Shown: positions 51,810 to 60,947, numbered from the stretch's first letter. The stretch: DNA of 64,000 nucleotides from Leekyejoonella antrihumi (GCF_007845645.1 NZ_VCQV01000025.1:20539-84538); one strand, 5' to 3'. Notes: generated by a model from the letters alone, not told the origin. A program made the numbers and translations.

Positions 51810-54356
51810 TCACTCCTTGCTGAGGTCGATGCCTCCCGAACCGTCACCAAGGCCCGCGGTCTCAACGGGGACGGTGTCCGGCGTCTTAACCTGCGGGGTG
51901 CCGGCAAAGGTGAACTTCGCGTTCTTCCCCTCGCCCTCGACGTCGACCAGCACGATCTCCCCGGCGGTGATCTCGCCGTAGAGAATCTTCTCGGACAGCA
52001 TGTCCTCGATCTCGCGCTGGATGGTCCGACGCAGTGGCCGAGCACCCAGTGCGGGGTCGTAGCCGCGCTTGGCGAGCAGGTCCTTCGCCGACCTGGTCAG
52101 CTCGATCGCCATGTCCTTGTCCTTCAGGCGCTCGTCCAGACGGGCCACCATCAGGTCGACGATCTGCACGATCTCGTCCGGCGTCAGTTGCGGGAAGACA
52201 ATCGTGTCATCGACACGGTTGAGGAACTCCGGGCGGAAGTGCTGCTTCAGCTCGTCGTTGACCTTCGCCCGCATTCTGTCGTAGCCGGTGGCGGAGTCGT
52301 TGCCCGACGCGAACCCGAGGGTCACGCCCTTGGCGATGTCCCTGGTGCCGAGGTTCGTCGTCATGATGATGACGGTGTTCTTGAAGTCGACGGCTCGCCC
52401 CTGGGAGTCGGTCAGCCGACCGTCCTCCAGGATCTGCAGCAACGAGTTGAAGATGTCCGCGTGCGCCTTCTCGACCTCGTCGAACAGCACGACCGAGAAC
52501 GGCTTGCGCCGCACCTTCTCGGTCAGCTGGCCGCCCTCCTCATACCCGACATATCCGGGTGGGGAGCCGAACAGCCTCGACACGGTGTGCTTCTCGGAGT
52601 ACTCCGACATGTCGAGCGTGATCAGGCTGTCCTCGTCACCGAACAGGAACTCTGCCAGCGCCTTGGCCAACTCGGTCTTGCCGACCCCGGTCGGGCCCGC
52701 GAAGATGAACGACCCACCCGGGCGATGCGGGTCCTTCAGGCCGGCACGCGTGCGCCGGATCGCCTGGCTGAGCGCCTTCACAGCGTCGTCGTTGCCGACA
52801 ATGCGCTTGTGCAGCTCATCCTCCATGCGCAACAGCCGCGAGGACTCCTCCTCGGTCAGCTTGAAGACCGGGATCCCGGTGGATGCGGCCAGCACCTCGG
52901 CGATGAGTTCCTCATCCACCTCGGCGACGATGTCGCTGTCCCCGGACTTCCACTCCTTCTCGCGGCGCGCCTTCGCCTCGATCAGCTTCTTCTCGTCGTC
53001 GCGCAGCGCTGCAGCCTTCTCGAAGTCCTGCCCGTCGATCGCGGACTCCTTCTCCCGGCGAACATGCGCGATCTTCTCGTCGAATTCCCGCAGGTCCGGC
53101 GGGGCGGTCATCCGGCGGATCCGCAACCGGGCTCCGGCCTCATCAATGAGGTCGATCGCCTTGTCCGGCAGGTGCCGGTCGTTGATGTAGCGGTCGGCCA
53201 TGTTGACCGCACCCACCAGCGCACCGTCGGTGATGGTCACGCGGTGGTGCGCCTCATACCGGTCACGCAGGCCCTTGAGTATCTCGATGGCATGCGGGAT
53301 CGTCGGCTCCAGCACCTGAATGGGCTGGAACCGCCGCTCGAGCGCCGCATCCTTCTCGATGTGCTTGCGATACTCGTCCAGGGTCGTGGCGCCGATCGTC
53401 TGCAGCTCACCACGAGCCAGCATCGGCTTCAGGATGGACGCGGCGTCGATCGCACCCTCTGCCGCGCCAGCACCGACAAGGGTGTGGATCTCGTCGATGA
53501 ACAGGATGATGTCGCCGCGGGTGCGGATCTCCTTGAGCACCTTCTTCAGGCGCTCCTCGAAGTCGCCTCGGTAGCGGCTGCCGGCCACCAGGGACCCGAG
53601 GTCCAGGGTGTAGAGCTGCTTGTCCTTCAGCGTCTCGGGGACGTCGCCGCGCACGATGTCGGCGGCCAGGCCCTCGACCACGGCCGTCTTGCCGACGCCC
53701 GGCTCACCGATGAGGACGGGGTTGTTCTTGGTGCGCCTGGACAGCACCTGCATGACGCGCTCGATCTCGCTCTCGCGCCCGATGACGGGATCCAGCTTGC
53801 CCTCCCGCGCCGCCTGGGTCAGGTTGCGCCCGAACTGATCGAGCACCAGGGATCCGGCGGGGGTGCCGGGCTCCTGGGTCGAGCCACCGACGCCGGCACC
53901 GGCAGTCTCCTTGCCGCCCTGGTAGCCGGAGACCAGCTGGATCACGGTCTGGCGCACCGTGCCGAGATCGGCACCCAGCTTGACCAGCACCTGTGCAGCC
54001 ACGCCCTCACCCTCACGGATCAGGCCGAGCAGGATGTGCTCCGTGCCGATGTAGCTGTGGCCGAGCTGCAGACCCTCGCGCAGGGACAGCTCCAGCACCT
54101 TCTTGGCGCGCGGAGTGAAGGGGATGTGGCCGGACTGCGTCTGCTGACCCAGGCCGATGATCTCCTGCACCTGTTCACGCACGTTCTCCAAGGAGATGCC
54201 GAGGCTTTCCAAGGCCTTGGCGGCAACACCTTCCCCTTCATGGATCAGCCCGAGCAGGATGTGCTCCGTGCCGATGTAGTTGTGGTTGAGCATGCGCGCC
54301 TCTTCTTGGGCGAGCACGACCACCCGACGGGCGCGGTCGGTAAATCGTTCGAACAT
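51810..54356 (-). CDS. clpC: ATP-dependent Clp protease ATP-binding subunit ClpC
   Basis: 848 aa from ATG 54356. N-domain repeats [20 protein letters not shown] and [18 protein letters not shown]-1 Walker [17 protein letters not shown] (about 213-228); UVR/coiled-coil middle domain around [23 protein letters not shown]-2 Walker [21 protein letters not shown] (about 554-573). It unfolds substrates for ClpP and is essential in many actinobacteria. The 182-bp upstream gap contains a candidate ClgR site. Confidence 0.95.
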   Translation of the reverse strand: MFERFTDRARRVVVLAQEEARMLNHNYIGTEHILLGLIHEGEGVAAKALESLGISLENVREQVQEIIGLGQQTQSGHIPFTPRAKKVLELSLREGLQLGHSYIGTEHILLGLIREGEGVAAQVLVKLGADLGTVRQTVIQLVSGYQGGKETAGAGVGGSTQEPGTPAGSLVLDQFGRNLTQAAREGKLDPVIGRESEIERVMQVLSRRTKNNPVLIGEPGVGKTAVVEGLAADIVRGDVPETLKDKQLYTLDLGSLVAGSRYRGDFEERLKKVLKEIRTRGDIILFIDEIHTLVGAGAAEGAIDAASILKPMLARGELQTIGATTLDEYRKHIEKDAALERRFQPIQVLEPTIPHAIEILKGLRDRYEAHHRVTITDGALVGAVNMADRYINDRHLPDKAIDLIDEAGARLRIRRMTAPPDLREFDEKIAHVRREKESAIDGQDFEKAAALRDDEKKLIEAKARREKEWKSGDSDIVAEVDEELIAEVLAASTGIPVFKLTEEESSRLLRMEDELHKRIVGNDDAVKALSQAIRRTRAGLKDPHRPGGSFIFAGPTGVGKTELAKALAEFLFGDEDSLITLDMSEYSEKHTVSRLFGSPPGYVGYEEGGQLTEKVRRKPFSVVLFDEVEKAHADIFNSLLQILEDGRLTDSQGRAVDFKNTVIIMTTNLGTRDIAKGVTLGFASGNDSATGYDRMRAKVNDELKQHFRPEFLNRVDDTIVFPQLTPDEIVQIVDLMVARLDERLKDKDMAIELTRSAKDLLAKRGYDPALGARPLRRTIQREIEDMLSEKILYGEITAGEIVLVDVEGEGKNAKFTFAGTPQVKTPDTVPVETAGLGDGSGGIDLSKE

Positions 54357-54505
54357 CTCAACTCCTCGAATACCACGTTCACTCACGATGCTAGCCGGAT
54401 CCCACCGCAATGCCACCTGGCAGTTCACGATGGGGTCACTGGTCTTGTGCGGCACAACGCCGTCAGGCGGCAGGGTGTTCCACCGTGCCGCGTTCACGGT
54501 GCCGC

Positions 54506-54522
54506 GTTCGCCGTCAGCGAAC
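54506..54522. promoter_or_regulatory. Candidate ClgR box upstream of clpC
   Basis: GTTCGC-CGTCA-GCGAAC, a perfect palindrome that fits the ClgR motif GTTCGC-N5-GCG(AAC). It lies 150 bp before the clpC start and 16 bp past the ku stop, inside the only intergenic space upstream of clpC. ClgR activates clp genes in Streptomyces, Corynebacterium and Mycobacterium. Confidence 0.72.
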
Positions 54523-54538
54523 GCCGCACCCGAGCCCC

Positions 54539-55378
54539 TCAGCCCGTCTTCTTCGCCCCGCCGGACTGCTTCTTGGTCCCGCGAGACGACCTCTCCCCCC
54601 GCGACTCCTTCGCCCGGTCGACGCTCTGCTGCAGTGCTGCCAGCAGATCGACGACCTGCGCGCCGCTCTCCTCCGACTGGGCCGGTGAGGCCACTTCGCC
54701 GCCTTCGAGCTTGGCCTCCACGACGGCCTGGACGGCCTTTTCGTAGTCGTCCTCGTACTCGTCCGGGTCGTAGTCCCCGGCCATCGAGTCGACCAGCATC
54801 CGCGCCATCTCACGCTCGGCGGACTTGATCTTCTGGTCGGCGTCCTCCAGCACGCTGAAGTCCGGGTTGCGGACCTCGTCGGGCCACAGCAGGGTCTGCA
54901 GGGCGATCACCTCGCCGCGCACCCGCAGCACGGCGACCGTCGTGCGGGTGCGGATCGACACGGTCACCAATGCCACCCGGTCGCTGCTTTCCAGGGCCTC
55001 CCGCAGCAGCACGTAGGGTTTGACGGCCGTCTTGTCCGGCTCGAGGTAGTAGCACTTGCCGAGGTAGAGCTCGTCGATCTGGTCGGCGGGAACGAATTTG
55101 TCGACCGCGATCTCCTTGTTCGTGCTGATCGGCAGATCGGCCAGGTCGTCATCGGTGAGGATGACGACGTCGCCGTCCTGCGTCTCGTATCCCTTCGCAA
55201 TGTCGTCGTAGGAGACGGTCTCCCCGTCGAGCGAGCAGACTCGCTGATAGCGGATCCGGCCGCCGTCCGCGCGGTGCACCTGCCGGAACTGGATGTCATG
55301 GTTCTCGGTCGCCGAGTACAGCCGAACCGGCACATTGACCAGTCCGAACGACACGGCGCCTTTCCAAATTGCTCGCAT
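54539..55378 (-). CDS. ku: Non-homologous end-joining protein Ku
   Basis: 279 aa from ATG 55378. MRAIWKGAVSFGLVNVPVRL is the bacterial Ku start; the bridge and core region (YETQDGDVVILTDDDLADLP; EVRNPDFSVLEDADQKIKSA) follows. A C-terminal basic tail (RGERSSRGTKKQSGGAKKTG) resembles DNA-binding extensions. It holds DNA ends for the ligase and polymerase encoded divergently. The start codons of ku and the ligase are only 17 bp apart. Confidence 0.93.
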   Translation of the reverse strand: MRAIWKGAVSFGLVNVPVRLYSATENHDIQFRQVHRADGGRIRYQRVCSLDGETVSYDDIAKGYETQDGDVVILTDDDLADLPISTNKEIAVDKFVPADQIDELYLGKCYYLEPDKTAVKPYVLLREALESSDRVALVTVSIRTRTTVAVLRVRGEVIALQTLLWPDEVRNPDFSVLEDADQKIKSAEREMARMLVDSMAGDYDPDEYEDDYEKAVQAVVEAKLEGGEVASPAQSEESGAQVVDLLAALQQSVDRAKESRGERSSRGTKKQSGGAKKTG

Positions 55379-55395
55379 TGACAAAAGATTGCCTC

Positions 55396-56370
55396 ATGCG
55401 TCCGATGCTCGCCACCCCTGCGGCCACTGTTCCTGTCGAGTCGGGCTGGCAGCACGAGGTCAAGTGGGACGGTATGCGGATCCTCGCCGACGTGCGCGAC
55501 CACCGGCTTCGGCTGTGGTCGCGCACCGAACGGGACGTGACGGTGGCTTTCCCGGAGCTGCTGGCGGAAGACGCGGGCCTGACCGCATACGAGGACCTGC
55601 TGCTGGACGGCGAGGTGGTGGTGCTTCGGAACGGCGTGCCCTCGTTCGGCTCCCTTGCCGATCGGTTCAACCTGACCAGGGCGAGCGAGGCGCAGCGGCT
55701 CGCCGGCACGGCCCCTGTCACCTTCATGGCCTTCGACGTCCTGCGGATCATGGGCCACGACGTGATGCCGCGGCCGTTGCGGGAGCGGCGTGAGCTGCTC
55801 GAAGGCATCGACCTGGCCACCCGCCGAGCCCAGATCCCGGTGACCTTTGCCGATGGCGCGGGCCTGGCCACGGCCACCCGGGATCGGGCGCTGGAGGGCG
55901 TCGTGTCCAAACGGGTCGGCTCGGCCTACCGGCCAGGGCGACGCAGCGTCGACTGGCAGAAGGTGGTGCACCGCCGGTCGGACTCCTTCGTCATCGGTGG
56001 GTGGCGCCGCGAGACCGGATCCGATCGACTCGGCGCGGTGCTGATCGGCGCCCCGTCGACAGGTGGGCTGGTCTATTGCGGCCGGGTGGGTTCCGGGCTC
56101 GCAGGTCGGGCCGGCGAGCGGCTGCGCGAACGTCTCCAGCAGCTTCGCGCCGCTACGTCGCCGTTCTCTGCACCGGTGGACCGGGAGGATGCCGCCGGTG
56201 CAATCTGGGTGCGGCCGGACCTGGTGGTGGACGTGGAGTTTCGAGAGCGTTCGACCGGGGGCCGGCTACGGGCGCCGACCTGGCGGGGCCTGCGCGGCGA
56301 CCTGTCCGCGGCAGATCTGGGGACACCCTCCCCTCGCGGGGGCCTGACCGGTCCGGAACGGGAGGGCTAG
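55396..56370 (+). CDS. ligD: ATP-dependent DNA ligase (LigD ligase domain as separate protein)
   Basis: 324 aa from ATG 55396. The adenylation lysine is in HEVKWDGMRILAD (about 27-39, KWDG), motif III in TFMAFDVLRIMG, motif IV in LEGVVSKRVGSAYRPG (about 167-182) and motif V/OB fold around FVIGGWRRETGS. Equals the ligase module of LigD, without polymerase or phosphoesterase domains. The stop TAG shares its G with the GTG of the polymerase gene. Confidence 0.91.
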   Translation: MRPMLATPAATVPVESGWQHEVKWDGMRILADVRDHRLRLWSRTERDVTVAFPELLAEDAGLTAYEDLLLDGEVVVLRNGVPSFGSLADRFNLTRASEAQRLAGTAPVTFMAFDVLRIMGHDVMPRPLRERRELLEGIDLATRRAQIPVTFADGAGLATATRDRALEGVVSKRVGSAYRPGRRSVDWQKVVHRRSDSFVIGGWRRETGSDRLGAVLIGAPSTGGLVYCGRVGSGLAGRAGERLRERLQQLRAATSPFSAPVDREDAAGAIWVRPDLVVDVEFRERSTGGRLRAPTWRGLRGDLSAADLGTPSPRGGLTGPEREG

Positions 56371-57269
56371 TGGCGCGTGACGAGCTGTGGGCGCAGGTGG
56401 CCGGGAGGCGGTTGCGGATCAGCAACCTGGACAAGCTGCTCTACCCGGGGACGGAGACCACCAAGGGTGAGGTTCTGCACTACTACACGCAGGTGTCCGG
56501 CCCGCTGCTCGCGGTGCTGGCCGACCGGCCGGTCACCCGGGTTCGCTGGCCGGACGGAACCGGCGGGCCGTCCTTCTTCGAGAAGAACATCCCCTCGGGC
56601 GCACCGTCCTGGCTGAACCGAGTGACGCTGTCGGCCAGCGGCTCCCGCACCAGCGACGACGTGACGTATCCGCTGGTGCATGACCTTGCCGACCTGACCT
56701 ATCTGACGAACCTGGCCTCGCTCGAGCTGCACGTCCCGCAGTGGCAGGTGGCGAGCGGCGGGCGGGCAAACCCCGACCGCCTCGTCATCGACCTGGATCC
56801 TGGTGCACCGGCCGGTCTGCCGGAGTGCGCCACGCTTGCCCTCGTGGTGCGCGACCATCTGCACGACGCCGGTTGCACCCGCACTGTGCCGGTCACCTCG
56901 GGCAGCAAGGGAATGCAGGTGTATGCCGCGCTCGACGGGTCGCGCAGCAGCGACGACGTGCGCGACTGGGCACGCACGCTGGCCATGCGACTGACCAAGG
57001 ATCACCCCGACCAGGTGGTCTGGAAGATGACCCGGTCCATCCGGCCGGGAAAGGTGCTGCTCGACTGGTCGCAGAACACGGCTGCGAAGACGACGATCGC
57101 CCCCTATTCGTTGCGCGGCAAGGACCGGCCGACGGTTGCCGCGCCGCGCAGCTGGGCAGAGGTCGCCGACAGCGTCAGGTCCCCGCACCCGCTGCAACAG
57201 CTCGACCTCTACGACGTGATGGAGCGGTTGGAGCGGGACGGGGACCTGTTCGCCGCCTCATTGAAATGA
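56370..57269 (+). CDS. NHEJ polymerase/primase (LigD polymerase domain, separate protein)
   Basis: 299 aa from GTG 56370, with GGAGGG at 56361-56366. LigD-type archaeo-eukaryotic primase: ISNLDKLLYPGTETTKGEVL (about 16-35), FFEKNIPSGAPSWL, metal-binding DLD in DRLVIDLDPG (about 133-142), SGSKGMQVYAAL and KTTIAPYSLRGKDRPTVAAP. Fills and extends ends during joining. Forms an operon with the ligase gene; no nuclease domain was seen. Confidence 0.9.
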   Translation: MARDELWAQVAGRRLRISNLDKLLYPGTETTKGEVLHYYTQVSGPLLAVLADRPVTRVRWPDGTGGPSFFEKNIPSGAPSWLNRVTLSASGSRTSDDVTYPLVHDLADLTYLTNLASLELHVPQWQVASGGRANPDRLVIDLDPGAPAGLPECATLALVVRDHLHDAGCTRTVPVTSGSKGMQVYAALDGSRSSDDVRDWARTLAMRLTKDHPDQVVWKMTRSIRPGKVLLDWSQNTAAKTTIAPYSLRGKDRPTVAAPRSWAEVADSVRSPHPLQQLDLYDVMERLERDGDLFAASLK

Positions 57270-57274
57270 TTGGT

Positions 57275-57380
57275 AGCGAAGTACTGAGCGACGCAGGAGC
57301 GAAGACCTCGTTGGTATGTTCTTGTCGGGGTCCCCGCGAAGTACTGAGCGACGCAGGAGCGAAGACTTCGTGGGGTATTT
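57275..57380 (-). repeat. Dispersed intergenic repeat, copies D1 and D2 (tandem), between polymerase and lsr2
   Basis: Two copies in minus orientation, 60 bp apart. A 31-bp stretch is identical in both (57276-57306 and 57336-57366, starting GCGAAGTACTGAGCGACGCA). D2 carries the full GGGGTCCCCGCGAAGTACT end and ACTTCGTGGGGTATTT. They fill the gap between two convergent genes. Confidence 0.8.
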
Positions 57381-57381
57381 C

Positions 57382-57705
57382 TCAGCCGTTCGCCTTGGCG
57401 TACGCCTCCTGCACCTTGGCGGAGACTCGACCACGGTCGCTGACCGTGAATCCGTTGTCTCGGGCCCATTCACGGACCTTGCCCAGATCGGGGCGGCCGG
57501 CGGTGGTGCGCGGCGCCGTCTGGCGACGACCACGAACCCGACGGGCATGTCCGACCCAGCGAGCAACGTCATCACGAAGTTTCGCGGCATTTGCCGCGGA
57601 AAGATCGATCTCGTAACTCACGCCGTCGACCGCGAAATTCACTGTCTCTGCGGCCTCGGAACCATCGAGGTCGTCTTCGAGCAGAATCTGCACGCGCTGT
57701 GCCAT
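57382..57705 (-). CDS. lsr2: Lsr2 family nucleoid-associated protein
   Basis: 107 aa from ATG 57705, with GAGGAG upstream. MAQRVQILLEDDLDGSEAAE and TVNFAVDGVSYEIDLSAANA form the dimerisation domain; PDLGKVREWARDNGFTVSDR then GRVSAKVQEAYAKANG is the DNA-binding domain, with the AT-hook-like RGR. Silences AT-rich and foreign DNA and bridges the chromosome. Close to clpC as in mycobacteria, though ku/ligase genes are inserted. Confidence 0.93.
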   Translation of the reverse strand: MAQRVQILLEDDLDGSEAAETVNFAVDGVSYEIDLSAANAAKLRDDVARWVGHARRVRGRRQTAPRTTAGRPDLGKVREWARDNGFTVSDRGRVSAKVQEAYAKANG

Positions 57706-57782
57706 GAACTAAACTCCTCGATCAGGTATCACGAATATCTACATCGAAGAAAGTAACACAGAACAATAGGAAAGCCACATTC

Positions 57783-57968
57783 TCATGAATGTGATTTGCG
57801 ACGCGACTCTTCTTCTTCGCGACGACGATCCTTTTCATCCTCTTGGCGTTCCCACTTGGCGTGCGCTGCACGCTCGCGACGATCACCTTCGACGAGGTGC
57901 TTCACTACCACATAGAGGAGGTAGAGCATCCCGGCCGACGGGATCAGCGTAGAAATGTATGGCCACAC
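57783..57968 (-). CDS. Small single-pass membrane protein
   Basis: 61 aa: one N-terminal helix (YISTLIPSAGMLYLLYVVVK) followed by a highly charged, probably helical cytoplasmic tail (EGDRRERAAHAKWERQEDEK). No family known to me. A weak hairpin CACATTC/GAATGTG (57776-57793) overlaps its stop. Base composition here is lower in GC than in neighbours. Confidence 0.55.
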   Translation of the reverse strand: MWPYISTLIPSAGMLYLLYVVVKHLVEGDRRERAAHAKWERQEDEKDRRREEEESRRKSHS

Positions 57969-57984
57969 GCCTCTTAGGATAACC

Positions 57985-58028
57985 CCGTCGGGTCCCCGCG
58001 AACGACCGAGCGACCACCGGCACGAGTG
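57985..58028 (-). repeat. Dispersed intergenic repeat, partial copy E
   Basis: CCCCGTCGGGTCCCCGCGAA then CGACCGAGCGACC, in the same orientation as D, keeps the GGGTCCCCGCGAA end of the repeat but diverges after about 20 bp. It lies between the small membrane protein and ogt. Confidence 0.5.
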
Positions 58029-58034
58029 AGGCCC

Positions 58035-58541
58035 CTAGAAGAGTGCCCGTCCGCTACCGCTCGCCTCCAGTGCCAGCAGCGTCCGCTTGCGCTGCATACC
58101 GCCGCCGTAGCCGGTCAAGCTGCCGTTCGAGCCCACCACCCGGTGACACGGAATGACCACAGGAATGGGGTTTCGGCCGTTTGCCAGGCCGACCGCCCGG
58201 CTGCCGCGCGGCGAGCCGACGAACTGAGCAAGCTGCAGGTAGCTCCAGGTGTCGCCATACGGAATCTGCAGGAGAGCGGACCACACTCTTTGCTGAAAGT
58301 CGGTGCCGACCGGATGCAGTGGAAGGTCGAATTCGTGACGGTTTCCGGCAAAGTACTCCGCCAACTGTGTCTGCATAGCCGCTAAGAGCGCATCGACCTT
58401 CGTCGGTGCGCCATGTGCCTCGTCGATGTCGCCGTCGCCCTTCCAGTAGACGCCGGTGATGCTGTCACCTTCCGCAACCAGAATCAGCGAGCCGATCGGT
58501 GAATCCTCCATCACCGTATGGCGCCGCGCCACCTCATTCAT
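58035..58541 (-). CDS. ogt: Methylated-DNA-[protein]-cysteine S-methyltransferase (Ogt)
   Basis: 168 aa from ATG 58541, in a 4-bp ATGA overlap with adaA-alkA. The methyl-accepting cysteine is in VVIPCHRVVGSNGSLTGYGG (about 126-145); the preceding RAVGLANGRNPIP and YGDTWSYLQLAQFVGSP helix-turn-helix contacts DNA. Repairs O6-alkylguanine by suicide transfer. An internal ATG (MEDSPIGSL, 10 codons in) is an alternative start. Confidence 0.93.
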   Translation of the reverse strand: MNEVARRHTVMEDSPIGSLILVAEGDSITGVYWKGDGDIDEAHGAPTKVDALLAAMQTQLAEYFAGNRHEFDLPLHPVGTDFQQRVWSALLQIPYGDTWSYLQLAQFVGSPRGSRAVGLANGRNPIPVVIPCHRVVGSNGSLTGYGGGMQRKRTLLALEASGSGRALF

Positions 58542-60034
58542 GAAGGAGTGTCTCCCGTCGGTATTCGGTTGATCTCATGATCACCCATAGCCCAAAGGTG
58601 TTGCACGGCATACGCCCGCCAGGGACTCCACCGCCCGGTGATCTCTGCCCTGCCGGCGGCCGACCCGGGCAGGTGGAGAGCGTCCAGCGCGCGACGGACA
58701 CCGAGGTCGGTCGCGAGAAAGGCGTCGGGATCACCCTGGACGCGCATGGCGACTCCCTCGACCGTCCACGGGCCCACCCCTGGAAGCCGTAGCAGCCGGT
58801 CTCGTGTGGTGGCCCAGTCGGCGCCGGGCGACAGGTCGATCTCCTGCTGCGCCAGCGCGGTGCAGAGCGCCCGCACCGTGCGACGGCGCGACTGCGGCAT
58901 CGCCAGCGACTCGTCCGTGGCGTCGACAAGGACCTCGGGCGGCGGAAAGAGCCGGCTCAGGCCGCCGTCCGGGTCGTCGATCGGCGTGCCGTAGGCGTCC
59001 GCGAGGCGGCCGGCATGGGTGCGGGCCGCTCGGGTGGAGATCTGTTGACCCAGGACCAGGCGGACGGCGAACTCCTCGCCATCGGTGGTGCGCGGCACCC
59101 GCCGGCCGGGCGCCGCCCGCACCATGGCGGCCAGGACCGGGTCCGCCCCCAGCTGCTCGTCGATCGCCTGCGGGTCGGCATCGAGGTCCAGCAGGTGCCG
59201 ACACCGGTTCACCGCCGTCGTCAGGTCGCGCAGGTCGGTGAGCCACAACCGGGCCTGAATGTGATCCGCCCTGGCCTTGACCGCGACGACCCCCGGGCCA
59301 TGCGGCAGCCGCAGCGTGCGCCGGTAGGCGCCCGCGCGCCACTCCTCCACCCCTGGCACGGCCGTGGCAGCGAGATGTCCGAAAAGGTTGTCCGGGCAGA
59401 GCGGCCGGCGGAACGGAAGGCGCAGCCTCAACTGCTGCCAGCCATCGTGCTGCACCGTGTCGCGCGTCGAGCGGTGGCCGGGTGCCCGGCGACGCAGTTC
59501 TCCCGGGGTCAGTCCGAAGACCTCCCGCACCATCTTGTTGAACGCGCGAACACTGCCAAAGCCCGCGGCATACGCCACCTCGGTCAGCGGTAGGCCGGTG
59601 GTCTCCACCAGGGTGCGAGCGGTCTGGGCCCGCTGGGCGCGGGCCAGCGCGAGTGGCCCCGCGCCCAACTGTGCCCGGACCTGCCGTTCGATCTGACGAG
59701 TGCTGTAGCCCAGCCGGGCGGCCAGCCCGTTGACACCCTCCCGGTCGACCACGCCGTCGGCAATCAGCCGCATCGCGCGGGCGACCAGGTCGGCCCGGGT
59801 GGACCACTCCGGCGATCCCGGGCTGGCGTCCGGGCGGCAGCGCTTGCACGCCCGGTATCCGGCGGCCTGCGCCGCGGCGGCGCTCGGCAGGAATGTCACG
59901 TTCTTCGGGTGCGGGGTGCGCGCGGGGCAGCTCGGGCGACAGTAGATGCGGGTAGTGCGCACGGCGACGATGAACCAACCGTCGAAGCGTGCGTCCTTGG
60001 CCCGGATGGCCCGCAGCCGGACATCGTCATTCAT
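58538..60034 (-). CDS. alkA: AdaA-AlkA fusion: methyl-phosphotriester sensor/regulator with 3-methyladenine DNA glycosylase
   Basis: 498 aa. Residues 1-80 form the Ada zinc domain with TRIYCRPSCPARTP (methyl-accepting Cys about 36) and CKRCRPD. Residues about 85-180 form an AraC HTH (VNGLAARLGYSTRQIERQVR; VAYAAGFGSVRAFNKMVREV). Residues about 200-498 form AlkA with an HhH (LRLPGVGPWTVEGVAMRVQG) and catalytic Asp in FLATDLGVRRAL. It senses DNA methylation and probably activates its own operon with ogt, as in M. tuberculosis. Confidence 0.93.
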   Translation of the reverse strand: MNDDVRLRAIRAKDARFDGWFIVAVRTTRIYCRPSCPARTPHPKNVTFLPSAAAAQAAGYRACKRCRPDASPGSPEWSTRADLVARAMRLIADGVVDREGVNGLAARLGYSTRQIERQVRAQLGAGPLALARAQRAQTARTLVETTGLPLTEVAYAAGFGSVRAFNKMVREVFGLTPGELRRRAPGHRSTRDTVQHDGWQQLRLRLPFRRPLCPDNLFGHLAATAVPGVEEWRAGAYRRTLRLPHGPGVVAVKARADHIQARLWLTDLRDLTTAVNRCRHLLDLDADPQAIDEQLGADPVLAAMVRAAPGRRVPRTTDGEEFAVRLVLGQQISTRAARTHAGRLADAYGTPIDDPDGGLSRLFPPPEVLVDATDESLAMPQSRRRTVRALCTALAQQEIDLSPGADWATTRDRLLRLPGVGPWTVEGVAMRVQGDPDAFLATDLGVRRALDALHLPGSAAGRAEITGRWSPWRAYAVQHLWAMGDHEINRIPTGDTPS

Positions 60035-60089
60035 CAGCACCTCACCAGTGTGCGCCGACGCCGGGCGCCGGACTAGCCGGAAAGCGACA

Positions 60090-60947
60090 TCACGCCCGGG
60101 TGCCCGGGCCCACCTCGAGGGGGATGTTGTCGATCAGGCGGGTGGTGCCGATCCTCCCGGCCACGGCGAGCAGGGCCCGGCCCCTGTACCACTCCGGCAC
60201 CTGCTCGAGGCCGACCGGATCGACCAGGACCAGATAGTCGACCATGACCAACGGTTCGCGCACGAGCACGTCGCGTGCGGCACGCCGCACGGCTGCGGGC
60301 CCTTCCTCCGCGGCGCTCGCACCTGCCCTGAGCGCCGTCGACAGGCAGGTGGCGATCTCGCGGTCCGCGGACCCGAGATAGATGTTGCGACTGGACAGCG
60401 CCAGGCCGTCGCCCTCGCGGACCGTCGGGACCGCGATCACGTCGACACCGAAGTCCAGGTCGGTCGACATCCTGCGGATGAGCAACAGCTGCTGGGCGTC
60501 CTTCTGACCGAAGTAGGCGCGGTCGGGCCGCACCAGGTGGAACATCTTGGCCACGACGGTGAGCACCCCGTCGAAGTGCCCCGGACGCGATGATCCCTCG
60601 AGCACGTCGCCGAGCGACCCCGCGGACACGCGAACCTTGGGTTCACCGTCCGGATAGATCACATCCGGTGACGGCGCAAAGACGAGGTCGACGCCTTCGG
60701 CACCACACATCCGCACGTCGTCGTCGAAGGTCCGCGGGTAGCGCGACAGGTCCTCGCCGGCGGCGAACTGCAACGGGTTCAAAAAGATCGTCACTACGAT
60801 GTGGTCGGCCTCTGCGCGAGCCTGCCGCATCAGCTCGGCGTGACCCTCGTGCAGGGCACCCATCGTCATGACGACGGCCACCTTGCCGGTGAGCTTCGCA
60901 CGAGCGTCAGACAGCTCATCCCTCGTGTGGACCACTACTGGCGTCAT
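60090..60947 (-). CDS. panC: Pantothenate synthetase (PanC)
   Basis: 285 aa from ATG 60947. Signature motifs: VVMTMGALHEGHAELMRQAR (about 24-43, HIGH-like), VTIFLNPLQF, YFGQKDAQQLLLIRRMSTDL (about 146-165) and LSSRNIYLGSADR (KMSKS-like position). Joins pantoate and beta-alanine with ATP in coenzyme A synthesis. The DUF2520 gene directly upstream matches common actinobacterial order; panD is not present downstream. Confidence 0.93.
   Translation of the reverse strand: MTPVVVHTRDELSDARAKLTGKVAVVMTMGALHEGHAELMRQARAEADHIVVTIFLNPLQFAAGEDLSRYPRTFDDDVRMCGAEGVDLVFAPSPDVIYPDGEPKVRVSAGSLGDVLEGSSRPGHFDGVLTVVAKMFHLVRPDRAYFGQKDAQQLLLIRRMSTDLDFGVDVIAVPTVREGDGLALSSRNIYLGSADREIATCLSTALRAGASAAEEGPAAVRRAARDVLVREPLVMVDYLVLVDPVGLEQVPEWYRGRALLAVAGRIGTTRLIDNIPLEVGPGTRA

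Noticed and set aside
51807..54746. A 979-codon open frame on the plus strand opposite clpC
   Set aside because: It is antisense to a gene with complete ClpC motifs; long antisense frames are expected in high-GC DNA with third-position GC bias, and the translation has no family features.
57276..57366. Two identical 31-bp repeats separated by 29 bp, resembling a minimal CRISPR array
   Set aside because: The same sequence family occurs singly at several other intergenic sites, there are only two units, and no cas genes are nearby.
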